NCBI GenBank assembly: GCA_017647225.1
Contig: JAGCLA010000020.1
Location: 29,332 to 93,331, forward strand
Direction: 5' to 3'
DNA: 64,000 nt
Source of the DNA: Bacteroidaceae bacterium
GTDB lineage: Bacteria > Bacteroidota > Bacteroidia > Bacteroidales > Bacteroidaceae
Shown: in pieces, positions 57,366 through 64,000 of the stretch
Position numbering within the stretch: position 1 is the stretch's first letter
How the letters are laid out: each line of letters begins with the position of its first letter
Translations under genes and position numbers: made by a program
The notes under the pieces: generated by a model
Seen by the model: the letters and a program-made list of their open reading frames with translations, nothing else
Database searches by the model: none
Told to the model about the DNA's origin: nothing

Positions 57366-58496
57366 TCAGTCGATGTATATCAGTTCTCTTATCACGGCGT
57401 CGCTGATGAAGATACCTTTCTCGGTAAGTGACAATCTGTCATTCTCCTCTTTGAGGTTTCCGTAAGATATTTGCCTGCTTGCGGCTTTCTGCATGTAATC
57501 ATTCAGCTTGCTGCTGAATTTCTCTTTCATCCATTCGAGCGGTATGCCGTCGGCTGTTCGCAGACGTGTCAATATGGTGTCGTTGTAACGCTCCTCTTCG
57601 CTCAGATGTTCTATCTCATAGGCGCGGTTGCCGTTTTCAATGCCTTTGATGTACTCCTTGACATTTGCAATGTTCCACTCGCGAGATATGCCGTTGTATG
57701 AGTGCGCTGCTGCACCACAACCGATATAGGTGGTGTCGTTCCAGTAACTGCTGTTGTGGCGGCTCTCCCTGCCGGGTATCGCAAAGTTGGAAATCTCATA
57801 ATGACGGTATTCGGCATTCTTCATCTTTTCAATGAGCATGCCGAACTGTTCCAAATTTTCCTCTTCGCTCAATTCTGTCAGTTCGCCTTGCATCAGAGCC
57901 TTGTAAAGTGCCGTTCCCTCTTCGTACATGAGATTGTATGCCGACAGGTGGTCGGGCTTTAATGCTATGGCGCTTTCGAGGTCCTGCTGCCAACTCTCTG
58001 CTGTCGAGCCGGGTAGAGCGAACATTAAATCGATGCTTATATTGTCGTATCCTGCAATGCGTGCATTTTGTACGGCTTGTCGTGCCTTTTCTGCATTATG
58101 CCTGCGTCCCAAACGTTTGAGCTGTGTGTCGTCGAAACTCTGTATGCCCATGCTTATCCTGTTGAACGGGAGCTTCTTTAGCCTGTCGAGAAATTCGGGA
58201 GTGAGGTCGTCGGGATTGCATTCTATGGTGACTTCGGCGTTCTTGCAGACGTTGTGGGTGGCATATATGGTGTCACATATCTTCTGCAACGACTCGAATG
58301 ATAGGGTCGAGGGGGTACCGCCACCGAAATATATGGTGTTTATATCTTCGTTGCCGGCATAATTCTTGCGCATGGCAATCTCTTTGCATACTGCATTTGC
58401 GTACTCTTTCTCTATATTATATAAGGTAGAGGAGTAGAATGCGCAATATCTGCAACGTTGCTTGCAAAAAGGTATGTGAACGTATATGCCTGCCAT
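57366..58496 (-). CDS. hemW: HemW-type radical SAM protein
   Basis: The 376 residues carry the radical-SAM cluster motif IPFCKQRCRYCAF (Cys11, Cys15, Cys18) near the N-terminus. The segments IYFGGGTPSTL and MGIQSFDDTQLKRLGRRH follow, and HemW C-terminal domain residues after 300. HemW is a haem chaperone in studied bacteria, despite old annotation as coproporphyrinogen III oxidase. The length is right for HemW rather than HemN (about 450). It stands alone on the minus strand, divergent from the EF-G2-like gene, with a weak TAACTTCG box at 58514-58521. Confidence 0.92.
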   Translation of the reverse strand: MAGIYVHIPFCKQRCRYCAFYSSTLYNIEKEYANAVCKEIAMRKNYAGNEDINTIYFGGGTPSTLSFESLQKICDTIYATHNVCKNAEVTIECNPDDLTPEFLDRLKKLPFNRISMGIQSFDDTQLKRLGRRHNAEKARQAVQNARIAGYDNISIDLMFALPGSTAESWQQDLESAIALKPDHLSAYNLMYEEGTALYKALMQGELTELSEEENLEQFGMLIEKMKNAEYRHYEISNFAIPGRESRHNSSYWNDTTYIGCGAAAHSYNGISREWNIANVKEYIKGIENGNRAYEIEHLSEEERYNDTILTRLRTADGIPLEWMKEKFSSKLNDYMQKAASRQISYGNLKEENDRLSLTEKGIFISDAVIRELIYID

Positions 58497-58641
58497 TTTG
58501 TTAAATTATGTTGCGAAGTTAATTTTTTTCTCTCTTATTGAAAAAACATTATCATTCTATTTGCTTTTGTTTCTAAAAATTCCTACATTGCCAATCCAAT
58601 TAAAACTTTAACTAACTAACTTTTTGGAATGGGAGTTGGGT

Positions 58642-58725
58642 ATGATGCAGGTAAAGACTGTCGTTAATGATGATGATTATTTGTTTTGTTGCTTATGCTC
58701 CTTTCCTCTATTAAAACAAAAATAG
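58642..58725 (+). other. Possible 27-codon upstream ORF in the EF-G2-like leader
   Basis: An ATG at 58642 opens 27 codons (MMQVKTVVNDDDYLFCCLCS, then FPLLKQK) and ends at TAG 58723-58725, one base before the downstream ATG at 58727. The 230-bp gap otherwise has T-rich stretches and ACTAACTAAC, but no clear TAnnTTTG with a -33. Translation is unproven; the position would allow coupling. Confidence 0.3.
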
Positions 58726-58726
58726 T

Positions 58727-60880
58727 ATGAAAACTTATCAAACCAACGAAATCAAGAACATTGCAATCGTAGGATGTTCCGGCTCTGGAAAAACCACTCT
58801 CACAGAGGCTATGCTCTATGAGGGTGGAATCATCAAACGTAGAGGTACTATTGAAGCGAAGAACACCGTTAGTGACTACTTCCCTGTTGAACAGGAGTAT
58901 GGCTATTCGGTGTTTTCAACTGTATTCCAGATTGAGCAGGCCGGCAAGAAACTTAATCTTATAGACTGTCCGGGTGCTGATGACTTTGCAGGTGGTATGG
59001 TCAGCGCGATGACTGTTGCCGACTTGGCAATGATGGTAATCAATGGCCAGTATGGTGTAGAGGTAGGTACACAGAACTGCTACCGCTATGTCAAGAAAAT
59101 GAAGAAACCTATGATGTTCGTTGTGAATCAGGTTGATAACGAGAAGTGCGACTATGATTCTGTTATCGAGCAGTTGCAGTCAATCTATGGCTCAAAGGTT
59201 GTTCCTGTGCAGTATCCTTTGAATGCAGGCCCCGGTTTCAGTACAATCATCGACGTTCTTTTGATGAAGAAACTTACATACACAGGCGAAGGTCAGCCAC
59301 CTCTCGTAGAGGATATTCCTGCAAACGAACTTGAAAAGGCTAAGGCTCTTCACATGGAACTTGTAGAGAAGGCAGCTGAAAATGAAGAGGGCTTGATGGA
59401 TAAGTTCTTTGAATCGGAAGAGTTGTCAACCGATGAAATCCGTATGGGTGCACGTCTTGGACTTTCTACCGACAGTGTTTATCCTGTACTCTGCTGTTCA
59501 GCTTCTACCGACGTTGCTGTAAGCCGTTTGCTCGAATTCCTTGCTAACGTGGCACCTGAGATTACAGATATGCCACAGCCTGTTGATGCAGAGGGTGAGA
59601 CTGTTCCTTACAACAGTGAAGCTCCTACATCAATCTTCTTCTATAAGACATCTGTTGAACCACACATCGGTGAGGTGAATTACTTTAAGGTTATGAGCGG
59701 TACTCTCAAAGCCGGTGATGACCTTGTGAATGCCGACAGAGGTTCTAAGGAGCGTATAGCACAGCTCTATTGCAGCGCAGGTGCCAACCGTGTGGCTGTA
59801 GAGGAACTTAAAGCGGGTGACCTCGGCTGTACTGTTAAACTGAAGGATATTAAAATAGGTAATACCCTTAATGCGAAGGACGCTAACCATAAATTTGCTT
59901 TGGTAAAATATCCTGCATCTAAGTATTCACGCGCAATCAAGCCTGTAAACGAATCTGAAATCGAAAAGATGATGCAGGTTCTTAACCGCATGCACGAGGA
60001 GGATCCTACATGGCGCATCGAACAGTCTAAGGAACTTCGTCAGACAATCGTTTATGGCCAAGGTGAATTCCACTTGCGTACATTGAAATGGCGTCTTGAA
60101 CATGTCGAGAAGATTCAGGTTAAATATGAAGAGCCTAAAATCCCATATCGTGAAACTATCACAAAGGCAGCGCGTGCCGACTATCGTCATAAAAAGCAGT
60201 CGGGTGGTGCAGGTCAGTTCGGTGAGGTACACATGATTGTTGAGCCTTACGAGGAGGGCAAGCCATTGCAGGAAATCTACCGTTTCGGTGGTCAGGAATT
60301 CAAAATCAATGCCAAGGGTGTTGAAGAAGTTACACTTGACTGGGGCGGTAAGCTCGTATTCGTCAACAGTATTGTGGGTGGTAGCATCGATGCTCGTTTT
60401 ATGCCTGCAATCCTCAAAGGTGTAATGGAACGTATGGAGCGTGGTCCGCTTACAGGTTCTTATGCACGTGACGTACGCGTTATCGTTTATGACGGTAAGA
60501 TGCACCCGGTTGACTCTAACGAACTTTCGTTCATGCTTGCAGGCCGCAACGCGTTCAGTGCTGCGTTCCGTGAGGCAGGTCCAAAAATTCTTGAGCCTGT
60601 ATATGATGTAGAGGTGTTTGTTCCTTCTGACAAGATGGGTGATGTAATGAGCGATATTCAGGGCCGTCGTGGTATGATTATGGGTATGGAGAGCGAGAAC
60701 GGATATGAGAAACTCTCTGCAAAAGTACCTTTGAAGGAGATGGCTTCTTATTCAACAACATTGAGCTCACTCACCGGTGGACGTGCGTCGTTCATAATGT
60801 CGCCTTCGACATACGAACTTGTTCCTGGTGATGTTCAGAACAAACTTGTTGAAGAGCTCGCTATTAAGGACGAGGAATAA
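58727..60880 (+). CDS. fusA2: EF-G2-like elongation factor G paralogue with degenerate GTPase site
   Basis: The 717-residue protein keeps EF-G domains I to V. The P-loop is GCSGSGKTT (16-24), where true EF-G has AHIDAGKTT. Switch I lacks RGITI (YGYSV at 58-62). In switch II the catalytic His is Ala (DCPGADDF, Ala84), and NKxD is NQVD (134-137). Domains II to V remain recognisable (GQGEFHLRTL, later RRGMIMGMES). A Bacteroides EF-G2 is reported to move ribosomes without GTPase activity and to matter for gut colonisation. This gene shows the matching losses and, from memory, lies in the same neighbourhood (hemW, rprXY, rpsF). A strong terminator follows. Confidence 0.9.
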   Translation: MKTYQTNEIKNIAIVGCSGSGKTTLTEAMLYEGGIIKRRGTIEAKNTVSDYFPVEQEYGYSVFSTVFQIEQAGKKLNLIDCPGADDFAGGMVSAMTVADLAMMVINGQYGVEVGTQNCYRYVKKMKKPMMFVVNQVDNEKCDYDSVIEQLQSIYGSKVVPVQYPLNAGPGFSTIIDVLLMKKLTYTGEGQPPLVEDIPANELEKAKALHMELVEKAAENEEGLMDKFFESEELSTDEIRMGARLGLSTDSVYPVLCCSASTDVAVSRLLEFLANVAPEITDMPQPVDAEGETVPYNSEAPTSIFFYKTSVEPHIGEVNYFKVMSGTLKAGDDLVNADRGSKERIAQLYCSAGANRVAVEELKAGDLGCTVKLKDIKIGNTLNAKDANHKFALVKYPASKYSRAIKPVNESEIEKMMQVLNRMHEEDPTWRIEQSKELRQTIVYGQGEFHLRTLKWRLEHVEKIQVKYEEPKIPYRETITKAARADYRHKKQSGGAGQFGEVHMIVEPYEEGKPLQEIYRFGGQEFKINAKGVEEVTLDWGGKLVFVNSIVGGSIDARFMPAILKGVMERMERGPLTGSYARDVRVIVYDGKMHPVDSNELSFMLAGRNAFSAAFREAGPKILEPVYDVEVFVPSDKMGDVMSDIQGRRGMIMGMESENGYEKLSAKVPLKEMASYSTTLSSLTGGRASFIMSPSTYELVPGDVQNKLVEELAIKDEE

Positions 60881-60902
60881 TAACATATTCAATGAATGTT
60901 TC

Positions 60903-60934
60903 AAGCAAGGCCGGTTGTCCGGCCTTGCTTTTTT
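60903..60934 (+). terminator. Terminator of the EF-G2-like gene
   Basis: The arms AAGCAAGGCCGG (60903-60914) and CCGGCCTTGCTT (60919-60930) have a TTGT loop and a T-tract. Confidence 0.92.
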
Positions 60935-61052
60935 GTTAAAAAGATGCGGTTTTTGTGTAAAAAACTATCTGTTATGAAAATTAACATACTAAAATAACAA
61001 CTATATAATTGTAATTTGTTAATAAAAAGAAAAATTAGGATAAAATAATGCA

Positions 61053-61060
61053 TAAGTTTG
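61053..61060 (+). promoter_or_regulatory. -7 box for rprXY
   Basis: TAAGTTTG is an exact TAnnTTTG match 34 bases before ATG 61094. No -33 TTTG is at the expected spacing. TATATTTG at 61082-61089 would be too close to the start. Confidence 0.45.
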
Positions 61061-61093
61061 TGTTTCATTTTTTGCAGTGATTATATTTGTGAT

Positions 61094-62626
61094 ATGAAAA
61101 AGAAGATAATACTGTTGGTGGGAGTTGTCATGAGTGTATGTTGCTTTGCATTGCTCTTTTTGCAGGTATCATACATTAATGCTATGGTTGGAATGCGTAA
61201 AGGGCATTTCGAAGAGGGTGTAAGACGTGCGCTCTATCAGGTCGCATATAACCTTGAAATGGATGAGATGCGTGAATACCTCTCGCAGGATGTGCGACGC
61301 GATATATTGCGTGGTCAGCTTAATGATGAAGGAATAAAATTTGAACACAGCTATGTGTCATCGTCGGAAAGCGGTGATGTAGTTTCAAAATTCGAGTTCA
61401 AGACGTTTATACTTAACCCTCCCCACTTTGAGAATAGGGCATTGGAGAAAGGACAGAACCTCTCTGTGGAGGAGGCGCAGAGATTGTCGCTCGACGTGCT
61501 TAGAATGAGATATAAATATCAGCGAGCCCTGCTTGACGAGGTGGTGTATAATATGCTTTATCAGGCGAGTGAAAAACCGCTGAAATCAAGAATCGATTTC
61601 CAAGTGCTTGACAGGGATATCAAGCTTGAGCTTGCAAATAACGGTATTGACATGCCTTATCATTTCAGAGTATTGTCGAATGATATGGAAGAGGTCTATC
61701 GTTGTGCCGATTTCAAGGAGGACAAACGTGGACGACTTTATTCCGAAACGCTGTTCAAGAATGACCCTCCGGCACGTATGGCTATGCTTGAGATAATTTT
61801 TCCATCGAAGGCATTGAACAAATATATTTATGGCTCGGTTAAATTTATGCTTCCTTCCATGTTGTTCACATTAGTTTTGTTAATAACATTTGTGATTACA
61901 TTGTACATGGCGGTAAGGCATAAGAAAATTACCGAAATGAAGAATGATTTCATTAACAATATGACACATGAGTTCAAGACACCGATATCTACAATATCGT
62001 TGGCGGCTCAAATGTTGCAGGATCAATCGGTTGTCAAATCCCCTGAAATGTTCAGCAAGCTTTCGGGTGTGATATCGAGCGAAACCAAGAGGTTGCGTTT
62101 CCAGGTTGACAAGGTGCTGCAGATGTCTATGTTTGATGACAAGAATACGGCTTCGCTCAAGATGAAGGAACTTGATGCTCACGAACTGCTGTCGGGTATT
62201 ATCAATACATTCGCCGTAAAGGTTGAACAGAACGGTGGCGTGATATCTTCGAAGCTTGAGGCCGGCGATCCATTTATCTATGTCGATGAGATGCACTTTA
62301 CCAATGTGGTATTTAATCTTATGGACAATGCCATGAAGTACAAACGTCCTGATGTGCCGATGTCGCTTGAGATACGTACTTGGAATGCCGGGGATAAGTT
62401 TGTGCTGTCGGTTAAAGATAACGGCGTCGGTATAAGCAAGGATAACCTGAAGAAGATATTTGATAAGTTCTATCGTGTGCAGACCGGAAACGTCCACGAC
62501 GTGAAAGGCTTCGGATTAGGTTTGGCGTATGTCAAACAGATGGTCAAGGCCCATAGAGGCTCGATACGTGCTGAGAGTGAGTTGGGCGTTGGAACAACAT
62601 TTATAATTGTATTACCTTTAAAATAA
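61094..62626 (+). CDS. rprX: Sensor histidine kinase RprX
   Basis: The 510-residue inner-membrane kinase has helix 1 at about 4-24, a ~230-residue periplasmic sensor region rich in charge, helix 2 at about 255-277, then HisKA with the phospho-His in NMTHEFKTPIS (His292). The ATP site is VVFNLMDNAMKYK, DNGVGIS, FDKFYRV and GFGLGLAYVK. No PAS or HAMP domain is obvious. ATG 61094 replaces an upstream in-frame TTG-type start at 61058. The response regulator follows 7 bases later. RprX/RprY naming follows the Bacteroides pair; the signal is unknown. Confidence 0.87.
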   Translation: MKKKIILLVGVVMSVCCFALLFLQVSYINAMVGMRKGHFEEGVRRALYQVAYNLEMDEMREYLSQDVRRDILRGQLNDEGIKFEHSYVSSSESGDVVSKFEFKTFILNPPHFENRALEKGQNLSVEEAQRLSLDVLRMRYKYQRALLDEVVYNMLYQASEKPLKSRIDFQVLDRDIKLELANNGIDMPYHFRVLSNDMEEVYRCADFKEDKRGRLYSETLFKNDPPARMAMLEIIFPSKALNKYIYGSVKFMLPSMLFTLVLLITFVITLYMAVRHKKITEMKNDFINNMTHEFKTPISTISLAAQMLQDQSVVKSPEMFSKLSGVISSETKRLRFQVDKVLQMSMFDDKNTASLKMKELDAHELLSGIINTFAVKVEQNGGVISSKLEAGDPFIYVDEMHFTNVVFNLMDNAMKYKRPDVPMSLEIRTWNAGDKFVLSVKDNGVGISKDNLKKIFDKFYRVQTGNVHDVKGFGLGLAYVKQMVKAHRGSIRAESELGVGTTFIIVLPLK

Positions 62627-62633
62627 TTTGATT

Positions 62634-63335
62634 ATGGAAGAGAAACAGAGAATTTTGCTATGTGAAGATGATGAGAATTTGGGTATGTTGTTGCGCGAAT
62701 ACCTTCAGGCAAAAGGGTATTATGCAGAACTTTGTCCTGATGGCGATGCCGGTTATAAGGCTTTTCTTAAAGGCAAATTCGACATCTGTGTGCTTGACGT
62801 TATGATGCCAATAAAAGACGGTTTTACATTGGCACAGGAGATTCGTCAGGTGAATCCTGAAATTCCAATCATATTCTTGACTGCAAAGACCTTGAACGAA
62901 GATATTCTGGAAGGCTTCAAAATTGGTGCAGACGATTATATCACCAAACCTTTCAGCATGGAGGTGCTTGTTGTCCGCATAGAAACTGTGTTGCGTCGCG
63001 TGTGTGGCAAGAAGAATAAAGAGACTACTTTGTACAAGATTGGACGTTTCCAGTTTGATACCAAGAAGCAACTTCTCTCAATTGGTGATGAACATAAGAA
63101 ATTGACAACAAAGGAGTCTGAATTGTTGAGCCTCTTGTGTGCTCATCAGAATGAAATTTTGCAACGTGATTTTGCTTTGAAGACAGTCTGGACCGATGAC
63201 AACTATTTCAATGCCCGCAGTATGGATGTTTATATAACCAAATTGCGTAAGCATTTGAAAGCCGATGATTCTATCGAGATAATAAATATTCACGGTAAAG
63301 GATATAAACTTATTGCTCCCGAAGTTGAGGCTTAA
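62634..63335 (+). CDS. rprY: Response regulator RprY (OmpR/PhoB type)
   Basis: The 233 residues comprise a receiver domain (acidic pocket EDD 11-13, phospho-acceptor Asp55 in CVLDVMMP, Thr in FLTAKT, Lys in YITKPF) and a C-terminal winged helix (KLTTKESELLSLL, NARSMDVYITKLRKHL, HGKGYKLI). It binds DNA after phosphorylation, probably by RprX. ATG 62634 is preferred to a TTG six bases upstream. The sequence is close to RprY of Bacteroides. It is the last gene before a bidirectional terminator. Confidence 0.92.
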   Translation: MEEKQRILLCEDDENLGMLLREYLQAKGYYAELCPDGDAGYKAFLKGKFDICVLDVMMPIKDGFTLAQEIRQVNPEIPIIFLTAKTLNEDILEGFKIGADDYITKPFSMEVLVVRIETVLRRVCGKKNKETTLYKIGRFQFDTKKQLLSIGDEHKKLTTKESELLSLLCAHQNEILQRDFALKTVWTDDNYFNARSMDVYITKLRKHLKADDSIEIINIHGKGYKLIAPEVEA

Positions 63336-63336
63336 A

Positions 63337-63379
63337 CTAAAAAAGGTGAAGTGAACCTGGTTCACTTCACCTTTTTTAG
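63337..63379. terminator. Bidirectional terminator of rprXY and the 60-residue gene
   Basis: A 21-bp perfect arm (from CTAAAAAAGGTGAAGTGAAC at 63337; complement 63359-63379) leaves one base in the centre. A- and T-runs are on both sides. Confidence 0.9.
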
Positions 63380-63396
63380 TATTTGCAAATCGTTTG

Positions 63397-63579
63397 TTAT
63401 TTTTCCTCGATTACTTTCTTGTAAGCTGCAATGTATGTAATCAAACCTACTATCATCAAGGTAACAGAACCGAAGTTGACAGCGTTTATGTTGTTCCAAC
63501 CCAAGAAATGGCTGAGAATAATAAGGATAGCACCGATGATAAAGAGTACCAATCCTGCGATTTTGATTTTATTTGCCAT
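63397..63579 (-). CDS. 60-residue two-helix membrane protein
   Basis: The protein has helix 1 (IAGLVLFIIGAILIILSHFLG) and helix 2 (FGSVTLMIVGLITYIAAY), with basic ends. No family is recognised, although short proteins of this type are common in Bacteroidales. ATG 63579 is clear and the stop is 17 bases from the shared terminator. The 264-bp gap to rpsF holds an imperfect minus-strand box (TACCTTTC near 63620) and the rpsF promoter. Confidence 0.8.
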   Translation of the reverse strand: MANKIKIAGLVLFIIGAILIILSHFLGWNNINAVNFGSVTLMIVGLITYIAAYKKVIEEK

Positions 63580-63766
63580 AATTGTATGATGTTTTTTAAT
63601 TGTTTTCCAAGTGCAAAGAAAGGTATAAATATTTAGAGAACGAAATAATTTTATAAAAAACTATAACCAAATTTGGCATATTTGTTCTTGAAACTCTGTT
63701 TTTGCATGCAAAAAACCCGAAATGAGGGAAATCTTTCCATATTGAAGCAAAAGGTTCTGTTAATGC

Positions 63767-63797
63767 TTTGGTATTTCAAAATTTATACATATCTTTG
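63767..63797 (+). promoter_or_regulatory. rpsF promoter
   Basis: A -33 TTTG (63767-63770) and a -7 TATCTTTG (63790-63797) are 19 bases apart. The leader is about 40 bases. One of the cleanest Bacteroidetes promoters in the window. Confidence 0.78.
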
Positions 63798-63843
63798 CAC
63801 CCGCGTTTAATAAACGAATGTTTAACCAATTTATTAATTAAAA

Positions 63844-64000
63844 ATGAATCAATACGAAACCGTTTTCATTTTAACTCCCGTTTTGTCTGATGCTCAGATG
63901 AAGGAAGCGGTAGAGAAGTTCAAGGGCATTCTCACTGCTGAAGGTGCTGAGATTGTCAATGAGGAGAACTGGGGCCTTAAGAAACTTGCTTACCCCATTC
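63844..64000 (+). CDS. rpsF: 30S ribosomal protein S6 (3' end beyond window)
   Basis: ATG 63844 opens [20 protein letters not shown], and the next residues ([20 protein letters not shown], then GLKKLAYPI) match the S6 strand-helix-strand start. Only the first 52 residues are visible; the frame is open at the window edge. S6 binds 16S rRNA with S18. In Bacteroidetes, rpsF usually leads rpsR and rplI, which would lie just outside. Confidence 0.95.
   Translation, partial: MNQYETVFILTPVLSDAQMKEAVEKFKGILTAEGAEIVNEENWGLKKLAYPI

Noticed and set aside
63700-63730. Hairpin-like TTTTTGCATGCAAAAA as a terminator
   Set aside because: It is a short palindrome upstream of the rpsF promoter with no gene ending there; more likely incidental or a protein site.
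1-64000. tRNA or rRNA genes, insertion sequences, integrases, prophage
   Set aside because: I saw no tRNA-like clover-leaf ends, rRNA motifs, transposase/integrase motifs or phage modules on either strand by reading alone; a tRNA scan would confirm.

Overview
The window comes from a chromosome of the order Bacteroidales (Bacteroides, Prevotella or Muribaculaceae type; I cannot fix the family). The evidence is a BspA-type leucine-rich-repeat surface protein, a PorQ-type secretion protein, TamL/TamB, families largely confined to Bacteroidetes (DUF4421, DUF4468, DUF4827, Porin_10, golvesin/xanthan-lyase-like), an RprXY two-component system, an EF-G2-type paralogue, and promoters with the Bacteroidetes -7 box TAnnTTTG in place of sigma70 elements. 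Most of it reads as core chromosome: tight operons, convergent genes sharing hairpin terminators, and no integrase, transposase, CRISPR, rRNA or tRNA that I can see. The accessory-looking part is the first 4.4 kb.

Layout. 1-4400: the tail of an unrecognised gene, a 44-codon ORF, and a 1,240-residue BspA-like repeat protein, followed by several inverted repeats. 4412-8144 (minus): pfkA, ispH, cmk and porQ, with a duplicated promoter module before cmk. 8406-9155: a TonB-like protein. 9213-14903 (plus): a six-gene overlapping run of prenyl diphosphate synthase, an unknown gene, tatD, DAHP synthase/chorismate mutase, and a BtuF-like lipoprotein with a BtuC-like permease. 15129-20238: ilvD-ilvB-ilvN-ilvC for branched-chain amino acids, behind a leader with a hairpin. 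20391-23345: a secreted His/Tyr/Ser-rich repeat protein and an OmpP1/FadL-type barrel. 23351-28286 (minus): DUF4468 protein, a 54-residue membrane protein, Porin_10-type barrel, Gfo/Idh/MocA oxidoreductase and DUF4421 barrel.

28527-36823: PASTA protein and rluD (plus); CatA-like acetyltransferase, GH25 lysozyme and PPi-dependent phosphofructokinase (minus); a 92-residue protein and a large golvesin/amidase-like secreted protein (plus). 36955-37116: rpmH. 37317-45380 (minus): a nucleotidyltransferase, then tamL and tamB with a 4-base overlap. 45679-47806: lipoprotein cyclophilin and M16 peptidase. 47836-51095 (minus): a lipoprotein and a sialidase. 51227-57295 (plus): rpe, comEC, an NrnA-like DHH phosphoesterase, a DUF4827 lipoprotein and glmM. 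57366-58496 (minus): hemW. 58727-63335 (plus): EF-G2-like factor and rprX-rprY. Last come a 60-residue membrane protein (minus) and the start of rpsF.

Two points stand out. The EF-G paralogue at 58727 has lost the catalytic switch-II His and the RGITI element of switch I, which fits a translocase that does not need GTP hydrolysis. It sits directly upstream of a two-component system and a ribosomal-protein operon. Second, much of the window encodes cell-envelope building (PorQ, TamB/TamL, TonB, three further barrels, GH25, amidase-like protein, GlmM, IspH, prenyl synthase, PASTA protein). Several of these are linked in operons with uncharacterised partners, which are the best places to look for undescribed biology.
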